Shown in pieces: positions 48,301 to 61,617 of a DNA stretch of 64,000 bases; within the stretch, counting starts at the first letter, position 1; every line of letters starts with the position of its first letter. Under the pieces are notes generated by a model that saw nothing but the letters and a program-made list of their open reading frames with translations, was not told where the DNA came from and searched no databases. The position numbers were made by a program, and so were the translations under genes. Origin of the DNA: Micropterus salmoides (Eukaryota; Chordata; Actinopteri; Centrarchiformes; Centrarchidae). The stretch spans positions 5,446,891-5,510,890 of the forward strand of contig NW_024041150.1 in the NCBI RefSeq assembly GCF_014851395.1. The letters are read 5' to 3'.

Positions 48301-49449
48301 CAGAGTTAATGTTTTTGGGAATGGGTTTCATTCACTTTCTGAAATCAAACATCCTATCAGATGGGGGACGCTGGTGTCGGTTTACGGTTCAGTGATGTGA
48401 AAAAGGTTTGAGAACCACCTCCTTCGCCGACACAGACAACCAGTGCGAGCCAATCAGAGGCAGAGTTGCCGAAAATCTGGTGGAGAAAAAAAATATTGCA
48501 GCTGGCACAGCGCTGGCAGCACGCCATCATCAAAACAACTTGTGCCGTTTTCGCCGTTTTAAATCAGCCGATTTGATGCTGGGAGTATTGGTGGGCGCCA
48601 TCTTCATTATTGCACAATACCCGGGAGCTTTGCCGTCTCTCGCTTTGGAACACAGGGTCTTTTTCGCCATTTGGTGGTGAGCTACATAAACATCCAATGA
48701 CGGGTGTCGAATGAAAGGCCTGTTCGGATCGATTGATGCGTTTTAAAGATAACTCCCAATAAAGATCAACATTTAAAGAGTAAATATTGCCAAAATATGG
48801 ACAGTCGCCTGGTGTACTCTGAAAATAACTGTTATATTTTAGTTGGTTTTCATCAAATTTACAGTTACAATTGCGTTCTAGGTGTATTAGGATATTCAGT
48901 TGCATTATCATCTATCTTATGATGGTTTATTGCATTAAAATATATAATATATTTTTCATCTCCATTTAGTCTGTAATGGTAAAATAAACATGTTAATTTA
49001 CAATGGATTTATATTCCTTAGCTTTTCCTGGAAAAGGGTGACCAACAGGTGTGATTCTGTGTTGGACAGGACACTTTGCCTTTTTGTCACTGTACTTATC
49101 GTCCATGTGTTAGGTTTTTTCTTTTAAGCCAGAGCAGTTCGATTCTCTGAGCACCACGGGTGTCTTTTCCTAAGTCCTTATGAGGTGAAGATGTGAAGGT
49201 GGATACCTTCACATCTTCACCTCGAGGCATTTTTCCATCAAGGAAAAGTTGTTAGGAAAGGACACACGGCAAAGAATCTGAGCGCAGCTCTGGTGTAAGA
49301 AGTCAGTCTTGCAGTTACAACCAGACTTTTCAGATGAGGGCTGACTGGCGAGCTTTTCAGGATTACACCGGCACCACACGCAGGTACTCAGCACCACCTA
49401 GCGAACATTCACTGGTAGTTAATTTGTGAAGTTGTAGTCTTCCAGAATT

Positions 49450-49600
49450 TACATTTTCTTCATTTAGCTGATGCTTTTATCCAAAGCAACTTACAATTGC
49501 TGTGTATGTCAGAGGTCGCACGCCTCTGGACCAACGAGGGGTTAAGTGTCTTGCTCAGGGACACAATGGTGGACGGGTCGCAGTGCCTCATCAACACCGC
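49450..49600 (+). mobile_element. SINE-like conserved fish repeat
   Basis: 'agctgatgcttttatccaaa', 'gcaacttacaattgc' and 'tgtcttgctcagggacaca' form a motif set dispersed in most teleost genomes. A shorter relative is at 46350 ('atccaaagccccttaca'). Confidence 0.55.
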
Positions 49601-51989
49601 AGGCTCAACAGCTACCAAAAGCTACTTTCCTACTAAAATAAGAATCAAGACAAAGACACAATGAACCTTTAAACATTTTAATCATCGTATCATCTCTGTT
49701 AAGTCTACAGTGTAGAAAAATAAGCATCAAAAATATACCCAAAAACAAAAAAACAAAATTAAATCTGGCGAAGCAAAAAGTCAAAAACACAAGTTCGACA
49801 TGGTGAAAAAATAACTTCTCTTCACTTGAATCATCATCATCATCACTGTGAACTCAGGTCTGGTCTGAAAAACGTCAGAGATAAATTAAATTTATTTTGA
49901 AAAGAAGACTTCCTGCCAGGTGAGAGGTTGAATTTTGGTTTGGAGCGACGAAATGATCGAATCCTGTTCAGCTCCTCCGAGCTTTAAGCGTAATCTGCAG
50001 AGCGACGGCAGGTGAAAGGACTCAGACTTCAGACCAGACTTGGGTTTGTTTGCTTTAGCTCACCTAGAGCACCAGGCGGGCGGGGTCAGCCCCGGGTTCT
50101 TGGCAGTATAGGAAAGATCAACTCTGCAGAAGTCACATTCCTTCATCATCTAAAGTACAAAAACGAGCTCCTACGTGTAAAGAAGCGTCTCCCTGAACAA
50201 CGGGAGAGATGTCAAAAGGAAACCGGCAACGAGCACATGAAAGAAATCTATCGTCAACACTTCTGAAGTGCACTAAAGTAGAGTTACATGCAGTCGAGTC
50301 GCTGCACTAAAACAGATCTGCATATATATCATGATTACGATAGAAGTACACCGACGTCGAGCGAATCTCTCAAGGCTATGATACGTCATGCTAAATATTA
50401 GCTGCAACTCTGTCAAAATAAAAGCTTTGTTAATAATCTAAATGCGCTCTGAGAAGACAGAAATCAGCCTCGTGTACAATATAAGAAGGCTCCACATCCC
50501 AAACAAGGCGGCTAACTGCCTTTAGAAAATTAGATCAGGTCTATAGGAGAGAGTATATTCATGTTAGGCAGGTAGAATAGATTCATCTACGCACAACTCC
50601 TAGCCTACAAAAATAAATAGAGTAATAAGTAGAGTAGATTTATATTCAAACGAGAGACCAACTCCTTCAAAAGCTCCTCTTCTCCTTCCTGTCGTGTCTC
50701 CGCTGTCCTTCATTTCCTGTTGAGGTTTGCGCAGCTGCCGTCTGTTCACTAACACTCTGCTCCCGGCCGCCTATTCTCCTTTTCCCACCTGCTGTCAGAT
50801 TCAACCCTCCGAGGCTGAAGAGACTCGTCGATCATCTGCGTCGATCGTCTTGTTTTGTTTGTGTTTATTTTTTACAGATAAACCGCGCAAAAGCTCTCTT
50901 GCTTCCAGCTTCACTGATGTGAAGCAGTGGATTTGTGTTTGTGTTTAGACTGTTGGTCAGATGAAATCACTGTTTGACCCCTAATGAAACGTTCAGCACT
51001 TTGTTAGTGACGCAGCGATCCGGGGCTTTGATCGCAGAGCGAGGGCGAGCCCTGATCCGATTCTTCGGTCAAATGAATAAGCTGTATTCCCTCACTGGGA
51101 GTCATTCTTTAATGTGCACGGAAACGTCGAGCTTGACTTGAACATTTCTTCTTTGCTTTGTAAAACAAAAAGTGTTCCGGTTTACAGGCAGTACCTGCAA
51201 AACTGAATTCAAAGATCGGCTAGTCCAGCCGCTATTTGAGTCTGTGCATCTTTAGAAATGATCACGAAGCAACTTCATTATAAAAACACTGAAACATGCT
51301 TTCAAAATAAAAGCTGGCACATTTAAAATAGAAACAGGGTGTTGTGTGTAGATTTTAAACTCTAAACAAACAAACAAAAAAGTAGAGCTGATCGTTTTAT
51401 CTTTGAGGAAGCGGTTCGAGCATCTTCTGTCGGCGCTGACCCGGTAAGACGCACATCAAGACCGCAGACTCTTTTCATGAATTATCAAATTAATCGTTTG
51501 GTTTGAAGAATGTCAGAAAATGAGGATCACGACGTCCTCAAACACGAGAGGCGACCGACAGTCCAAAACCCAAACGCACTCCGTTCATCATCACGTAAGA
51601 AACTGAACCTGGAAGATCAGCCGAGTTAAATACTGAGCCGTAAATAAATGTGTTTATGTTGATCTGACACCGGTGGATAAAGTGAGTAATAAGAGCTCCC
51701 GACTAATTTATTGATTACCGGTCTCAGTTTTCTGAACAGACAGCAGGTTAGCAGGTCGCCGTCCCGCCCGGGTCAGAATCACCTCTGCATCAGTGCAGGT
51801 GCGTCTGTGTGGCTGCGGCTTGTCGTGTCTCCCGCCTGATGATCGGAGCCAATCAGAGAGTTTTATCCACCAACGTGTTGGCACATTTAAATACAGAGAC
51901 GTCACGTTCCGTCTGTCTGGATCCTCGCCGTGGAGCTCGTGGCGACGGATACGAGACTTGTGGAACAGAAGAAAAGCTTTAAAATGAAA

Positions 51990-52006
51990 GGGGGGGGGGG
52001 GGGGGG
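51990..52006. repeat. G17 homopolymer beside the usp54 stop
   Basis: Seventeen consecutive G on the plus strand, which is C17 in the usp54 transcript starting five bases after its stop codon. A run of this length is also a site where read errors are expected. Confidence 0.95.
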
Positions 52007-52011
52007 TCTGA

Positions 52012-52547
52012 TCAGCTGGCCGGGCGGAACCGAGCCACGTAGGCGCCACAGGACAGGCAGTAGGGACGGGACGGCCGCGGGAAGCTGCTGGCAGAGCGAG
52101 CAGAGCTGGGGGTCCCTGCGGGGCCGGGCCGGGGGGGGCTGGCGGAGGCGAGCGGTGCGGGGGTCCCAGGAGGAGCTGGGTCGGACGGTCCTGTAGTCCG
52201 TGTCACGGCGCCAGTCGCTCTCAGGGGGCATGTCCAGGCGGAGCGGCTGCGGGGGGCCGAGGTGCTGCGGAGCGTTGCGGGCAGCGATGGTTGCCGGTAG
52301 TGACCGTTAGAGGCGGTGTTGGCTGAGCGGCGAGGGTGAGACAGGGTGGCGTACAGATTCTGTGGAGCCGGCAGGGGGGCCGGACCGGAGGAGACTCTGG
52401 GCCTGGGGAGGGAGGCGGTGTTGGAGGGAGGCGGGGCTCGGCGAGGAGCCCGGGGCAGAGTGCCGTAACTCAGCGCGACGCTGTGGAGGCTTTGACCTGA
52501 GACAGCCGGACGCCGGTCAGACACAACCAGAAACTGCTGCTGGACAC
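52012..52547 (-). CDS. usp54: usp54 last exon
   Basis: Acceptor CTCAG at 52552-52548, directly after the 790-bp pyrimidine-rich tract. One frame gives [17 protein letters not shown], then [20 protein letters not shown]. After a C-rich run near 52250 the sensible frame moves by one base to [20 protein letters not shown] and [13 protein letters not shown] second shift near 52065-52085 gives [16 protein letters not shown] and the stop TGA at 52014-52012. The final C-x2-C ... C-x2-C arrangement could bind zinc, but it depends on that second shift. The incoming phase disagrees by one base with the preceding exon. Confidence 0.7.
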
Positions 52548-55500
52548 CTGAGGAGGAGGAGGAGGAGCAGGAGGAGGAGCAGGAGCAGGAGGAGCAGCAG
52601 GAGGAAGAGCAGGAGGAGGAGGAGCAGCAGGAGGAGGAGCAGCAGGAGGAGGAGGATCAGGAGGAGGAGGATCAGGAGGAGGAGGAGGAGGAGCAGGAAG
52701 AGGAGCAGGAGGAGGAAGAGCAGGAGGAGGAGGAGGAGGAGCAGGAGGAGGAGGAGGAGCAGGAGGAGCAGCAGGAGGAGGAGGAGCAGCAGGAGGAAGA
52801 GCAGGAGGAGGAGGAGGAGCAGGAGGATCAGCAGGAGGATCAGGATGAGCAGAAGGAGCAGCAGGAGGAGGAGGAGCAGCAGGAGGAAGAGCAGGAGGAG
52901 GAGGAGGAGGAGCAGGAGGATCAGCAGGAGGATCAGGATGAGCAGAGGAGGAAGAGCAGGAGGATCAGGATGAGCAGAAGGAGGAAGAGCAGGAGGAAGA
53001 GGAGCAGCAGGAGGAAGAGCAGGAGGAGGAGGAGCAGCAGGAGGATCAGCAGGAGGATCAGGATGAGCAGAAGGAGCAGCAGGAGGAGGAGGAGCAGCAG
53101 GAGGAGGAGCAGCAGGAGGAGCAGCAGGAGGAAGAGCAGGAGGAGGAGGAGCAGAAGGATCAGCAGGAGGAGGAGCAGGAGGAGCAGCAGGAGGAGGATC
53201 AGGATGAGCAGAAGGAGCAGCAGCAGGAGGAGGATCAGCAGGAGGAGGATGAGCAGCAGGAGCAGAAGAAAGAGCAGGAGGAGCAGAAGAAGGAGCAGGA
53301 GGAGCAGGAAAAGAAGGAGGAGGAGGAAAAGGAGGAGGAGAAACAATTAGAGCACAAAGCTGTAAAGTGAACATGTTGACATTTAGAGAAACTGAATTTC
53401 AGTTGGCAGGTGGGAGGAAACAAATGAATCTCTTGAATCAGACCACGCGAGCTAAATGTTTGAATGACCTGCCCACAGGCGTTCAGGTCACCACGACATG
53501 CTGCTGTAGCGGTTTGCTAACCCACAACACCGCTCACGTTATCGAGCTATTGTCGTGTCGTATGATTTCTCCGCCTTTATGATGCAGAGAAATATCACGA
53601 GTTAATGCTGGAAACGAACTCAGTGACAGAAACGCATTTTATTTTACTGGACCCTAGAGGCACATGAGTGATTATTTTAAACATATGAAATAAAGATAAA
53701 TAAGATTTTAGAATAAAACATAACGCACGGTATTAAAAGATTTTTCCCTCCTGCGCTGAATTTTAGTTGATCCTGAATACTTATTTCTGGTGGACCATAA
53801 TAATAATAAGTCTGAGACATTGTTAGATAAACAGATCCTAACATGAAGTCTGAGCACACAGGAGAACATTCCTTCTGGATAAATGATCCATTTACTTTCC
53901 CTCGGATTTTAAAACTCCTGCTGCGGAATGATGGAATGAATAATCAATGAACAGATAAAAGAAAAAGGAGAAACTGTTTGGCTGGTGGAGAGCGGAGGCG
54001 GAGGGCCGGCAGGTTACCTGAGAGTCCCCAGGATGAGAGGCCCGAGCTCGGGGGCCGTGATGCTGCGAGGGGGGGTGCGGCGGAGGAGGTGCAGGAGCTG
54101 AGGGGCCGTGGTGTCGGGGTTGGTGGTGGTGGGAGTGATCTGTAATGAGGGAGGTGGAGGAGGAGGAAGGGAGGTGCAGGGAGGAGGTGCTGGGGCGACG
54201 GAGGAGGAGGAGGAGGAGGAGTGAAGGTCGGCATGTCTGAGGGGGGGCCTGGACACAGAGGGGTCCTTCAGGGTGAAGAGGAGGACAGATCAAAGAAAGA
54301 ACGGGATAATGAGGAGGAGAGGAAAACATGGAGGAAGATGGAGGAGGAGGTGCGACAGAGAGGAGTGAGAGGGACAAAGAAAGAAACAAGAGGAAGGAAA
54401 AAAAGGGTCGAATATGAGATCAAGCAGAAGAAAAGGAGAATGGAAAAGAAAAAAGAGGGGAGGGGGTAAAAAATGAAACGAGTTAACATGATGGAGGGAA
54501 CACCGTGAAAAATGACTGGATGAAATAAAACTCAATTAAAAGTCAGACATGTGATCAATGTTGGAGCTCTTGCATCTCTGAGATGCAAGTTCATTTGTCT
54601 AGGAATGAAAAAAAGGTGACTGAGCACACCTGTTAGCAAGCAGCTGCTAATCCAGCTTCAGAGCAACGGGACACTTCAGGAAACACTTCACCAGTTAATA
54701 ACTCATTTCTCCAGGACACTGAACCTCCTCCTGCAGCAGAGCTCACTTTAGTTTCCAGGTGCAGAACGTGGAATCACGACGTTACCTTCTACAGCCGGCG
54801 AGAGGAAATATTTTTATATATTTGTTGTACCTTTATTTTACCAGGCAAGTAAATTAAGAACAACAGCCTGGCAGGAGACAGGAGGCCTCCTGTGGGAAAA
54901 TGGTACAGGGAAGATTAAGGATGCAGCGAATCCACCGAAATTAAATGGCCAAAAATAGCAACAACTTAAAAAATAAATAAATAAAAAAGCACTTCTGGTG
55001 TTCGGCCCAATAAGGCAAAAGACAGAATAAATTTTACCGAACAATTATGTTTTGATGTGTCGGCGGTGTGGAAGCATTTCAGCACATCGGCTCCATCTGT
55101 GGCTGATTTCTTAGAAAAGAACCGCTTTGAGTGTTTCTGTCTCTCCTTTCTGAGAAGGAGATGAAGCTGGCCGCACCTACATTTGGAGTGCACACGTATT
55201 CAGCCTTTACAGTAAGTGAAGCGGCCCAGAGCGAGCTGACAGGCAGGTTAGAGAGTCCTGCCTGAAGAGAGGCTGTGAAGTCTTCATGTTACAACATTAT
55301 TTATCAAACCGGGTCGGACTGGATGGATTTAGCGCGAGGAGGAAACGCATGTGACAACGTCCGGTTTTCAAAATAAGACGTCTGTACAGGATTGGATTAT
55401 ATATTCACAGAAAGTATAAAACATATTACATGTGTCCATTAAAAGTAAACGCATGTAATTTACTTTACCGGGCCCCCTCGGGCCCCCGCGGGCCGGGCCC

Positions 55501-57489
55501 TGGACCCCCCCCCCCCCCCCCGGGCCCCCCGCCATAGTCTGTCCACATCCTGTGGGAAACACTGAGGAAAAAACACTTTTCTTTCTCAACACTTTAAAAT
55601 GCTTCCACACTGCCGACATGTCAAAACATAATTGTTCAGTAAAATCTTCTGACTTATTAGGCCGAACACCGAAAGTGCTTTTTTTTGGCTACTTTCGGAC
55701 GGTTCATTTCGGTGGCCGAACATTCGGTGCGTCCCTGGAACGCGCTGTGTAACAGCAGCAACGTCTCAGGTACAAAACACAGGTGAGCTGACCTTTTATA
55801 CTGAAGGGAAACGAATGATGTACAGGTGATTCAATATAGAGACGCCCCTCTCGTGCAGAGACTCCTTTCACTTTAGCCGTGAAGGGAATGGCTATACGGC
55901 GATAAGCTGTTCCTTCAGATAACCACTGACTGCAGGTCAGACTCCGAAGAGGACGTTTTCAGTTTAATGCCGCAGCCATGCGAGCTTGAATGTTTCAGCT
56001 GCAGACACAATCTGCCCGGCTCACCCTGCGGCTGAGGGGAAACATCAGGCTTCGGTGGGGCCGCGAGGATTCGACGGTGATATCTGGAGTCAAAGCTCAG
56101 CTGTCGGTTCACATCAGGCAGCGAAGCGCCGAGGTTAAAAGCTTAAGGGGAGAACTAAATCAGCGATCAATCTTTAATGCGCCGGCCTGAGGCGAATCCT
56201 GAGGGCTGAATACAAGATGGCTCAACGCCAGCGGCAACAGAGAGGAGGAAGCAGCAGCAGGTTCAGGGGCGGTAAAGGGGTTTTACAGAATGATGCAACA
56301 TTCTTTAATGTCGTGCCATTTTAAATGTATTTATTTAAGTTCCTCTGTGTTCGTTGGTTAAGAAAGAGGTTCTTTAAGGAACCCAAATGACGCTAATTAG
56401 TTAGACAGGGTGTCTCCGTCACAATAAAATCATGAAGCTAAATTTAATAATATAAACTGGCTGAACACGGATCCACATGTTTTCAACACTTTAAAGATCT
56501 GTGAAACAACTTAAAGGACGTTTCCTTCAGAGAACTTTGTAGTTTAGCACTAACTGCAGTGAAAAGTGTAAAATATATATACTTTAAATTAATTAAATCA
56601 AATAAAATACTGCTCTATCCTAACCTCGTCTTTCAGTCAGTCTGATGCGTTCACAGGCACTTCTCCTGACGACCAAGTGCTAACTTAATGTTAAAATGTG
56701 ATCAGGCTGTTAGTGAGTGGACAGTAAGTACATTTACTCAAGTTAAGAACAAATTTGAGGTACTTGTATTTTACTTGAGTAATTTCTTCTCCTCGTCCAT
56801 CTCAGACGGAGATATTGTACTGTACACACAAAACACATGAAGAGTTTATAAAAAAGGATGTTTTCTCATAAATTACAGCTGACGCCATTAGCTGATTGAA
56901 TTAATTGGCAAAATTTAGATGATCGTTTTTTATATTACATCAGCAACCAAACAAACAGAAGCATCATAGTACTTTTCACTGTTAAATACTTGAGTATTTT
57001 TAAATGCAGGTACTTTTATAGTTAAATTGAAGACTTCTACCTTTAGTGGAGTGATTTCAAGAAGGATATCTGTACTTTCACTCAGGTACAGGATTTGCGT
57101 ACTTTGTCCACCACTGGTTAATCTTAAAGTACAGCTCGGTTATTAGCTGTAGAGGTGACATGTGATGGACAAGAGGAAATCCTGACCTGTGGGTAGCACT
57201 ACATGAAAAATCACCACCACATGTTTGTGAATATCTGAACCAACGGCTGTCCGGACGTTTCAGTCTCCGGCAGAGAGCGTGACAGACTGATCACAGCGCG
57301 GATTACTAAAGCTGTATTACTGCTGACACGCAGTGCTGATGTCTAAATTATTATTATAAGCTGTAATGTCAAGATTTGTGTTTGCCTTTCTGACCAGTCT
57401 CATTACAGTCACACTGGCTGCAGTTACATCGTGCAAACACAAGGTGGCAGCACGCCGTTAAGGAAAACTCCCAGTGGAGGGAGGTGATG

Positions 57490-57538
<49 letters not shown>

Positions 57539-60500
57539 ACTTACGCAGCTGTGGGAGGGGCCAGGTTTTGGGGTCGAGACCCGATGACGGTTCCACTCAG
57601 GCTGCGGGCGATGCGTCGCAGGTTTTCTGCGCTGTAGCTCTCGTCTTCACCTGACGGCTGCTGCACGGAGGACAGAGGAGGAGTTAAGTTCACGGGGTAG
57701 CGCTTCACACGCTCGGTAATAACGTCTTTAAAGTTAAGTAAGCACCTTCAAAATCACACGGAAATTCTTGGAAGTCAAAATTTGGTAGTTAGGATATAAT
57801 AATGCTGAAGTTCCAAACACTCTCGTTTTGTTTGACCATAAAACTGTACGGATGTTTGATGCTGCACCTTGTTGTTACCTGGAAACACCTGTGGTACTTT
57901 CTGTGTAGTGACACCCAATCAGGGCTGCAAAGATTATCTGAATTCCCCGAAAGCTGTACAGTTTTATAAAGCCGCTGAAAAGACACAGAACTCGTGTTTT
58001 CACACCAGCAGGTGCGGCGCATGTAGAGGAGGCTTAATGACGTAGCCTATCGTAAAGACGAAACCACCTGATGGCATCTGCACCGGTGTGTTCTTGTCGC
58101 TTTACCTGGTCTGCGCTTGTTAAATATCCACCGTGTCTTGTTATAGATCGCATCTATGCAAAAAGTCTATGTGTGGCAAACACTGAGCTGCAGCACATCT
58201 GCCTTCAAGTTTTTACAGTGTAACATTACTGCACAGCTGTCCAACTGTATACTTTGTACACATACTTTACTTTTTCAAGACACTCGTTTCCCTCCAGGTT
58301 AAATTTATTCATCCATAAAAACATGGAAATTGGAGTCATAAAAAGTTTATTCCGATTAAGTCACTAATTTATAGCAAAACAAGATGATTTGAATGTATAT
58401 TATTCTTTCTGTTGAAATATTGAGATCAAAAAATATAGACTCTGGATTTTGATTTAGGAAACTTTTGAAATAACTATGAACTAATGTTGGTAAAAATGAT
58501 TACCTCCACTCCTCCTCACCAGGTCACCAGGTGTTTGAGTGAGAGAGGAGGACTGAAACTAATTAGTGATCGTATTGTAAGATTATCTGAAGAGTTTAAG
58601 TTTATAGGTTCTGTTGAAAGTCAACCACGGAGAATTTGTTTTTGTTTTTTCTGAATAATAAATCTTGTATTTGAACAAAACGGAAGGATCTCACAATCCT
58701 CGTCCAAAAAAAGGCGTCTGAGGAACAATAAAATAATTGAAAGAGACGCCAGGTGCTCAGTAAAAACAAAACCTCTTTCCATTATTCTAATTAATGTCCA
58801 AACACCTGCCGCCTACATTACCACAATGCAACTCTTCCTCTGACAGGCTAGAAGTGGCTAATGAAGCCTGCAGCAGAGCTCTTGTATCTCATATCTTTCC
58901 AACACCACATTTCTTTCAGTTTCAAACTCATCAGCTGACGCACAACATTTGGATCGTCTGGCTGGAACCCAGTCCGCTTAATCAGGTCAGTATCAGATCA
59001 AATCTGTGTGTTAACCATAAAATGTTTAATAGTCAGTCAGTCGGTACCTTATGAACAGGTGCAACCGGTGTTCTGTAGGCGAATCGCTCGATCTCAGCCG
59101 TCGGCGTTTTGGACCGTCCAGATCCTGACAGCATTCTCCTCACACCTACACACACACACATATATATATATTAAGAACAGCAGGTGCAGTACTAACTCTG
59201 TCTGTTTCTGCAGAACCAAGGGGAGACAAGTGCTTTTCCACTCACCTGTTTTTATTACACATCTCCAGTTCGTGCATAAAAACACCTCAATAGAAGCCTT
59301 TGAACTGAGTTTTAAACTACGCTGCATTGGAGAGATATAAATCTAACCGTCACCATGTCAGTATTGACTAAGTTTCACCTACGTGTACGAAAACTCTGTG
59401 GTACGTGTATCATGTCCAGACGCACAAAAAAGCCTCTTGGAGCGATGCCCGACACCGAACAGGAAGTCAGCCGTTTTGGATTTAATGGTCATTTTTGTCG
59501 ATTTACACACTCTGTACTTTAACCAACTCCTCCTAGGGAATTAGTCCGATCGACTTTGAATTTTCGCTGTGCCTTCTAAAGGCATTGACGATTAAAAGTT
59601 GTACAAACGGTTATTACCAGTCGACCAGTTTGCCCGTGGCGTTCTGTCAAAAATCGATGATTTGCCGTGAAACAGGAAGTTGTTAAAACTTCAGTGTACA
59701 TCCTCATATCTGCATCAAATTTTATATGTATAATAAGAGTCCCGTCCTGAACACATCCATATGCCAATATCCACTCCAGGTCATAGCGCCACCTGCTGGC
59801 AACAGGAAATGATACGTTTTACACTGTAATGTACTACTCCTAGCAGGATGGCCATATCAACTTCAAAACTTTCCCTTAACACGTTGACAATGCCATGTTG
59901 TAAAACTTGTGAGTTTTTGGTTAACGGTGTGGCGGTGGCTTCGCCAAGACACAGGAAGTTGTTGTAACTTGACCGTCCAATCTAAGATCTGTACCAAATT
60001 TTACACGTTTGATAAGAGTCCCGCCCTGAACACATATACATGCCGATATTCAGTTATAGTCATAGCGCCAAGTGCTATGCGGCGCCACAAAGGGGACACA
60101 GGAAGTGACGATTAACACCTTCGTGCAGTGTCCGAAGCACGTTGCAAATTCACAGCCGCACATCTGCAACGCGGTCGCCTCACACCTCGACGCGCTACAC
60201 ATGCAAGGGCCCGCCCAACGCTGCTTGTTTTTTAACATGGTATCAATTTGAGACAGAAAATAAAAGCCTGCCCTCTAATCTAGACTTTTGATGGAAATAA
60301 CACTCTGGAGCTGAAGTGTTTAGTCTTGTTGACGGCAGCTTAACGTCGATCAGGAGTACGGCCAAGAAGAAACAGCTGGAGTCGATTTTGTTTTATCATC
60401 CATATGTCTACAGGTTCTTCTTTTACCTCGACGTTTTTGGCTCTTGCCTCTGACTGTGCAGTTCCTACCTGGCTTGTTGCTGACTGGCTGAGGACTGACT

Positions 60501-61351
60501 CCACGGCTGCCCGGTGCAGGCTGGGAGCCAGCAGACTGGCCTGGTACAGAGAGTCCAGCTCCGACAGCTCCTCGTCGGGCGCCGCCGCTCCGTCGCCTTC
60601 TGTTGCGTTCTGGGAGTCGTAGTATCGGTTGACGTTTTCTGCCCAGCACTCCACAGGCAGGGCAGATCTGAAGTCCTGGCTGGGGGGCGGCGAGGAGGGC
60701 AGACCGGGCCGGCTTGCAGGAGGCGGGAGGGTGTTGGAAGGGGGGTCTGGGGAGTAAAGGTGCGAGCTGACTGGCAGGTCTACAGGAGAATCAACAACAT
60801 CAGGTCGGTCCAGGTGTAAGCAGGACCAGTTCCTGGCTGGGTAGGTGGAATGGGGCGGGGATGGTCTGGAGACGGGGTTAGACGCAGGGGGCGTGGCCTG
60901 TGGGTGTCTTGTGTAATATGGCTCCTCCTCCATCTGAGGACGCCTGTCGCAGGTGCCAACAGGCGACGGGGTTCGGGGGTATGGCTTGGGTGGGGCCTGT
61001 GCTGAGATGGAGACAGGAGGCGTTCTGGCCCACTGGGGGGATGGTCCGGCTCCTCAGGTGGAGGGGGTGGGGCCAAGTCGCCTAGTGGGCTCTGCTCCCA
61101 GGTGTCCACGCACAGAGCAGGGAGGGACCTGGTGTTGGTTAGGGGTTTCCTGATGTGAGAGCTGCTGTCCTGCCTCGGTGAAGCTATAAGGGCCCCGGCA
61201 CTGGAGGCGGGGTCAGACACTGAATTCATTTTGGGAGGGAGGGGCTTAACAAGGCAGGGAGAGAGAGGCGGGATCTGCTGGTCCTTACAGGCAGCTGATT
61301 GGTCGCCCTGTCTCTCTGTCAGAAGTATTTGGAGCGAGAGAGGCTTTTCAC

Positions 61352-61424
<73 letters not shown>

Positions 61425-61426
61425 GG

Positions 61427-61469
<43 letters not shown>

Positions 61470-61562
61470 AGTGTGTGTGTATATAAGTGTGTGTGTGTAT
61501 AAGTGTGTGTTGGCCTGCAGCATGTGAACAGATGGTGTCGTTTGAGAGCTCTGGCTAAACAC

Positions 61563-61617
<55 letters not shown>

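Larger units (their letters stand above)
46218..52011. other. Convergent intergenic region and 3' UTRs
   Basis: No CDS is supported. It holds the presumed 3' UTR of mmrn2 (an ATTAAA lies at about 47624, with no certain poly(A) site), two repeats (46615-47010 and 47729-48300), a retroposon-like 'gatgcttttatccaaagcaa' segment (49450-49600) and a repeat-poor stretch 49850-51990 that probably includes the usp54 3' UTR. The ORFs 48408-48680 and 50012-50266 have no domain or start support. Confidence 0.5.
54249..57544 (-). other. usp54 intron between exons at 57.6 and 54.2 kb (3.3 kb)
   Basis: Contains a purine-rich block (54250-54475), a hAT element (54918-55736) and a MITE (56713-57116). The ORF 54221-54469 is purine-rich low complexity. 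No coding exon seen. Confidence 0.55.

Noticed and set aside
48408..48680. 90-codon ORF downstream of mmrn2
   Set aside because: Follows a 'tttgagaaccacc' transposon-like end, with no domain or promoter.
50012..50266. 84-codon plus ORF
   Set aside because: Lies in the probable usp54 3' UTR on the opposite strand, with no supporting signals.
52551..53345. CRISPR-like array
   Set aside because: Units are irregular 9-30-base purine variants with no unique spacers, and the genome is eukaryotic.
52362..53374. Long ORFs in the GGA minisatellite (poly-Arg/Ser on plus, poly-Leu or Pro/Ala-rich on minus)
   Set aside because: They exist only because the triplet repeat excludes stop codons. They have no normal composition, start context or homology, and the tract is intronic.
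54221..54469. 82-codon Lys/Glu/Arg-rich plus ORF
   Set aside because: A purine-rich low-complexity tract within a usp54 intron.
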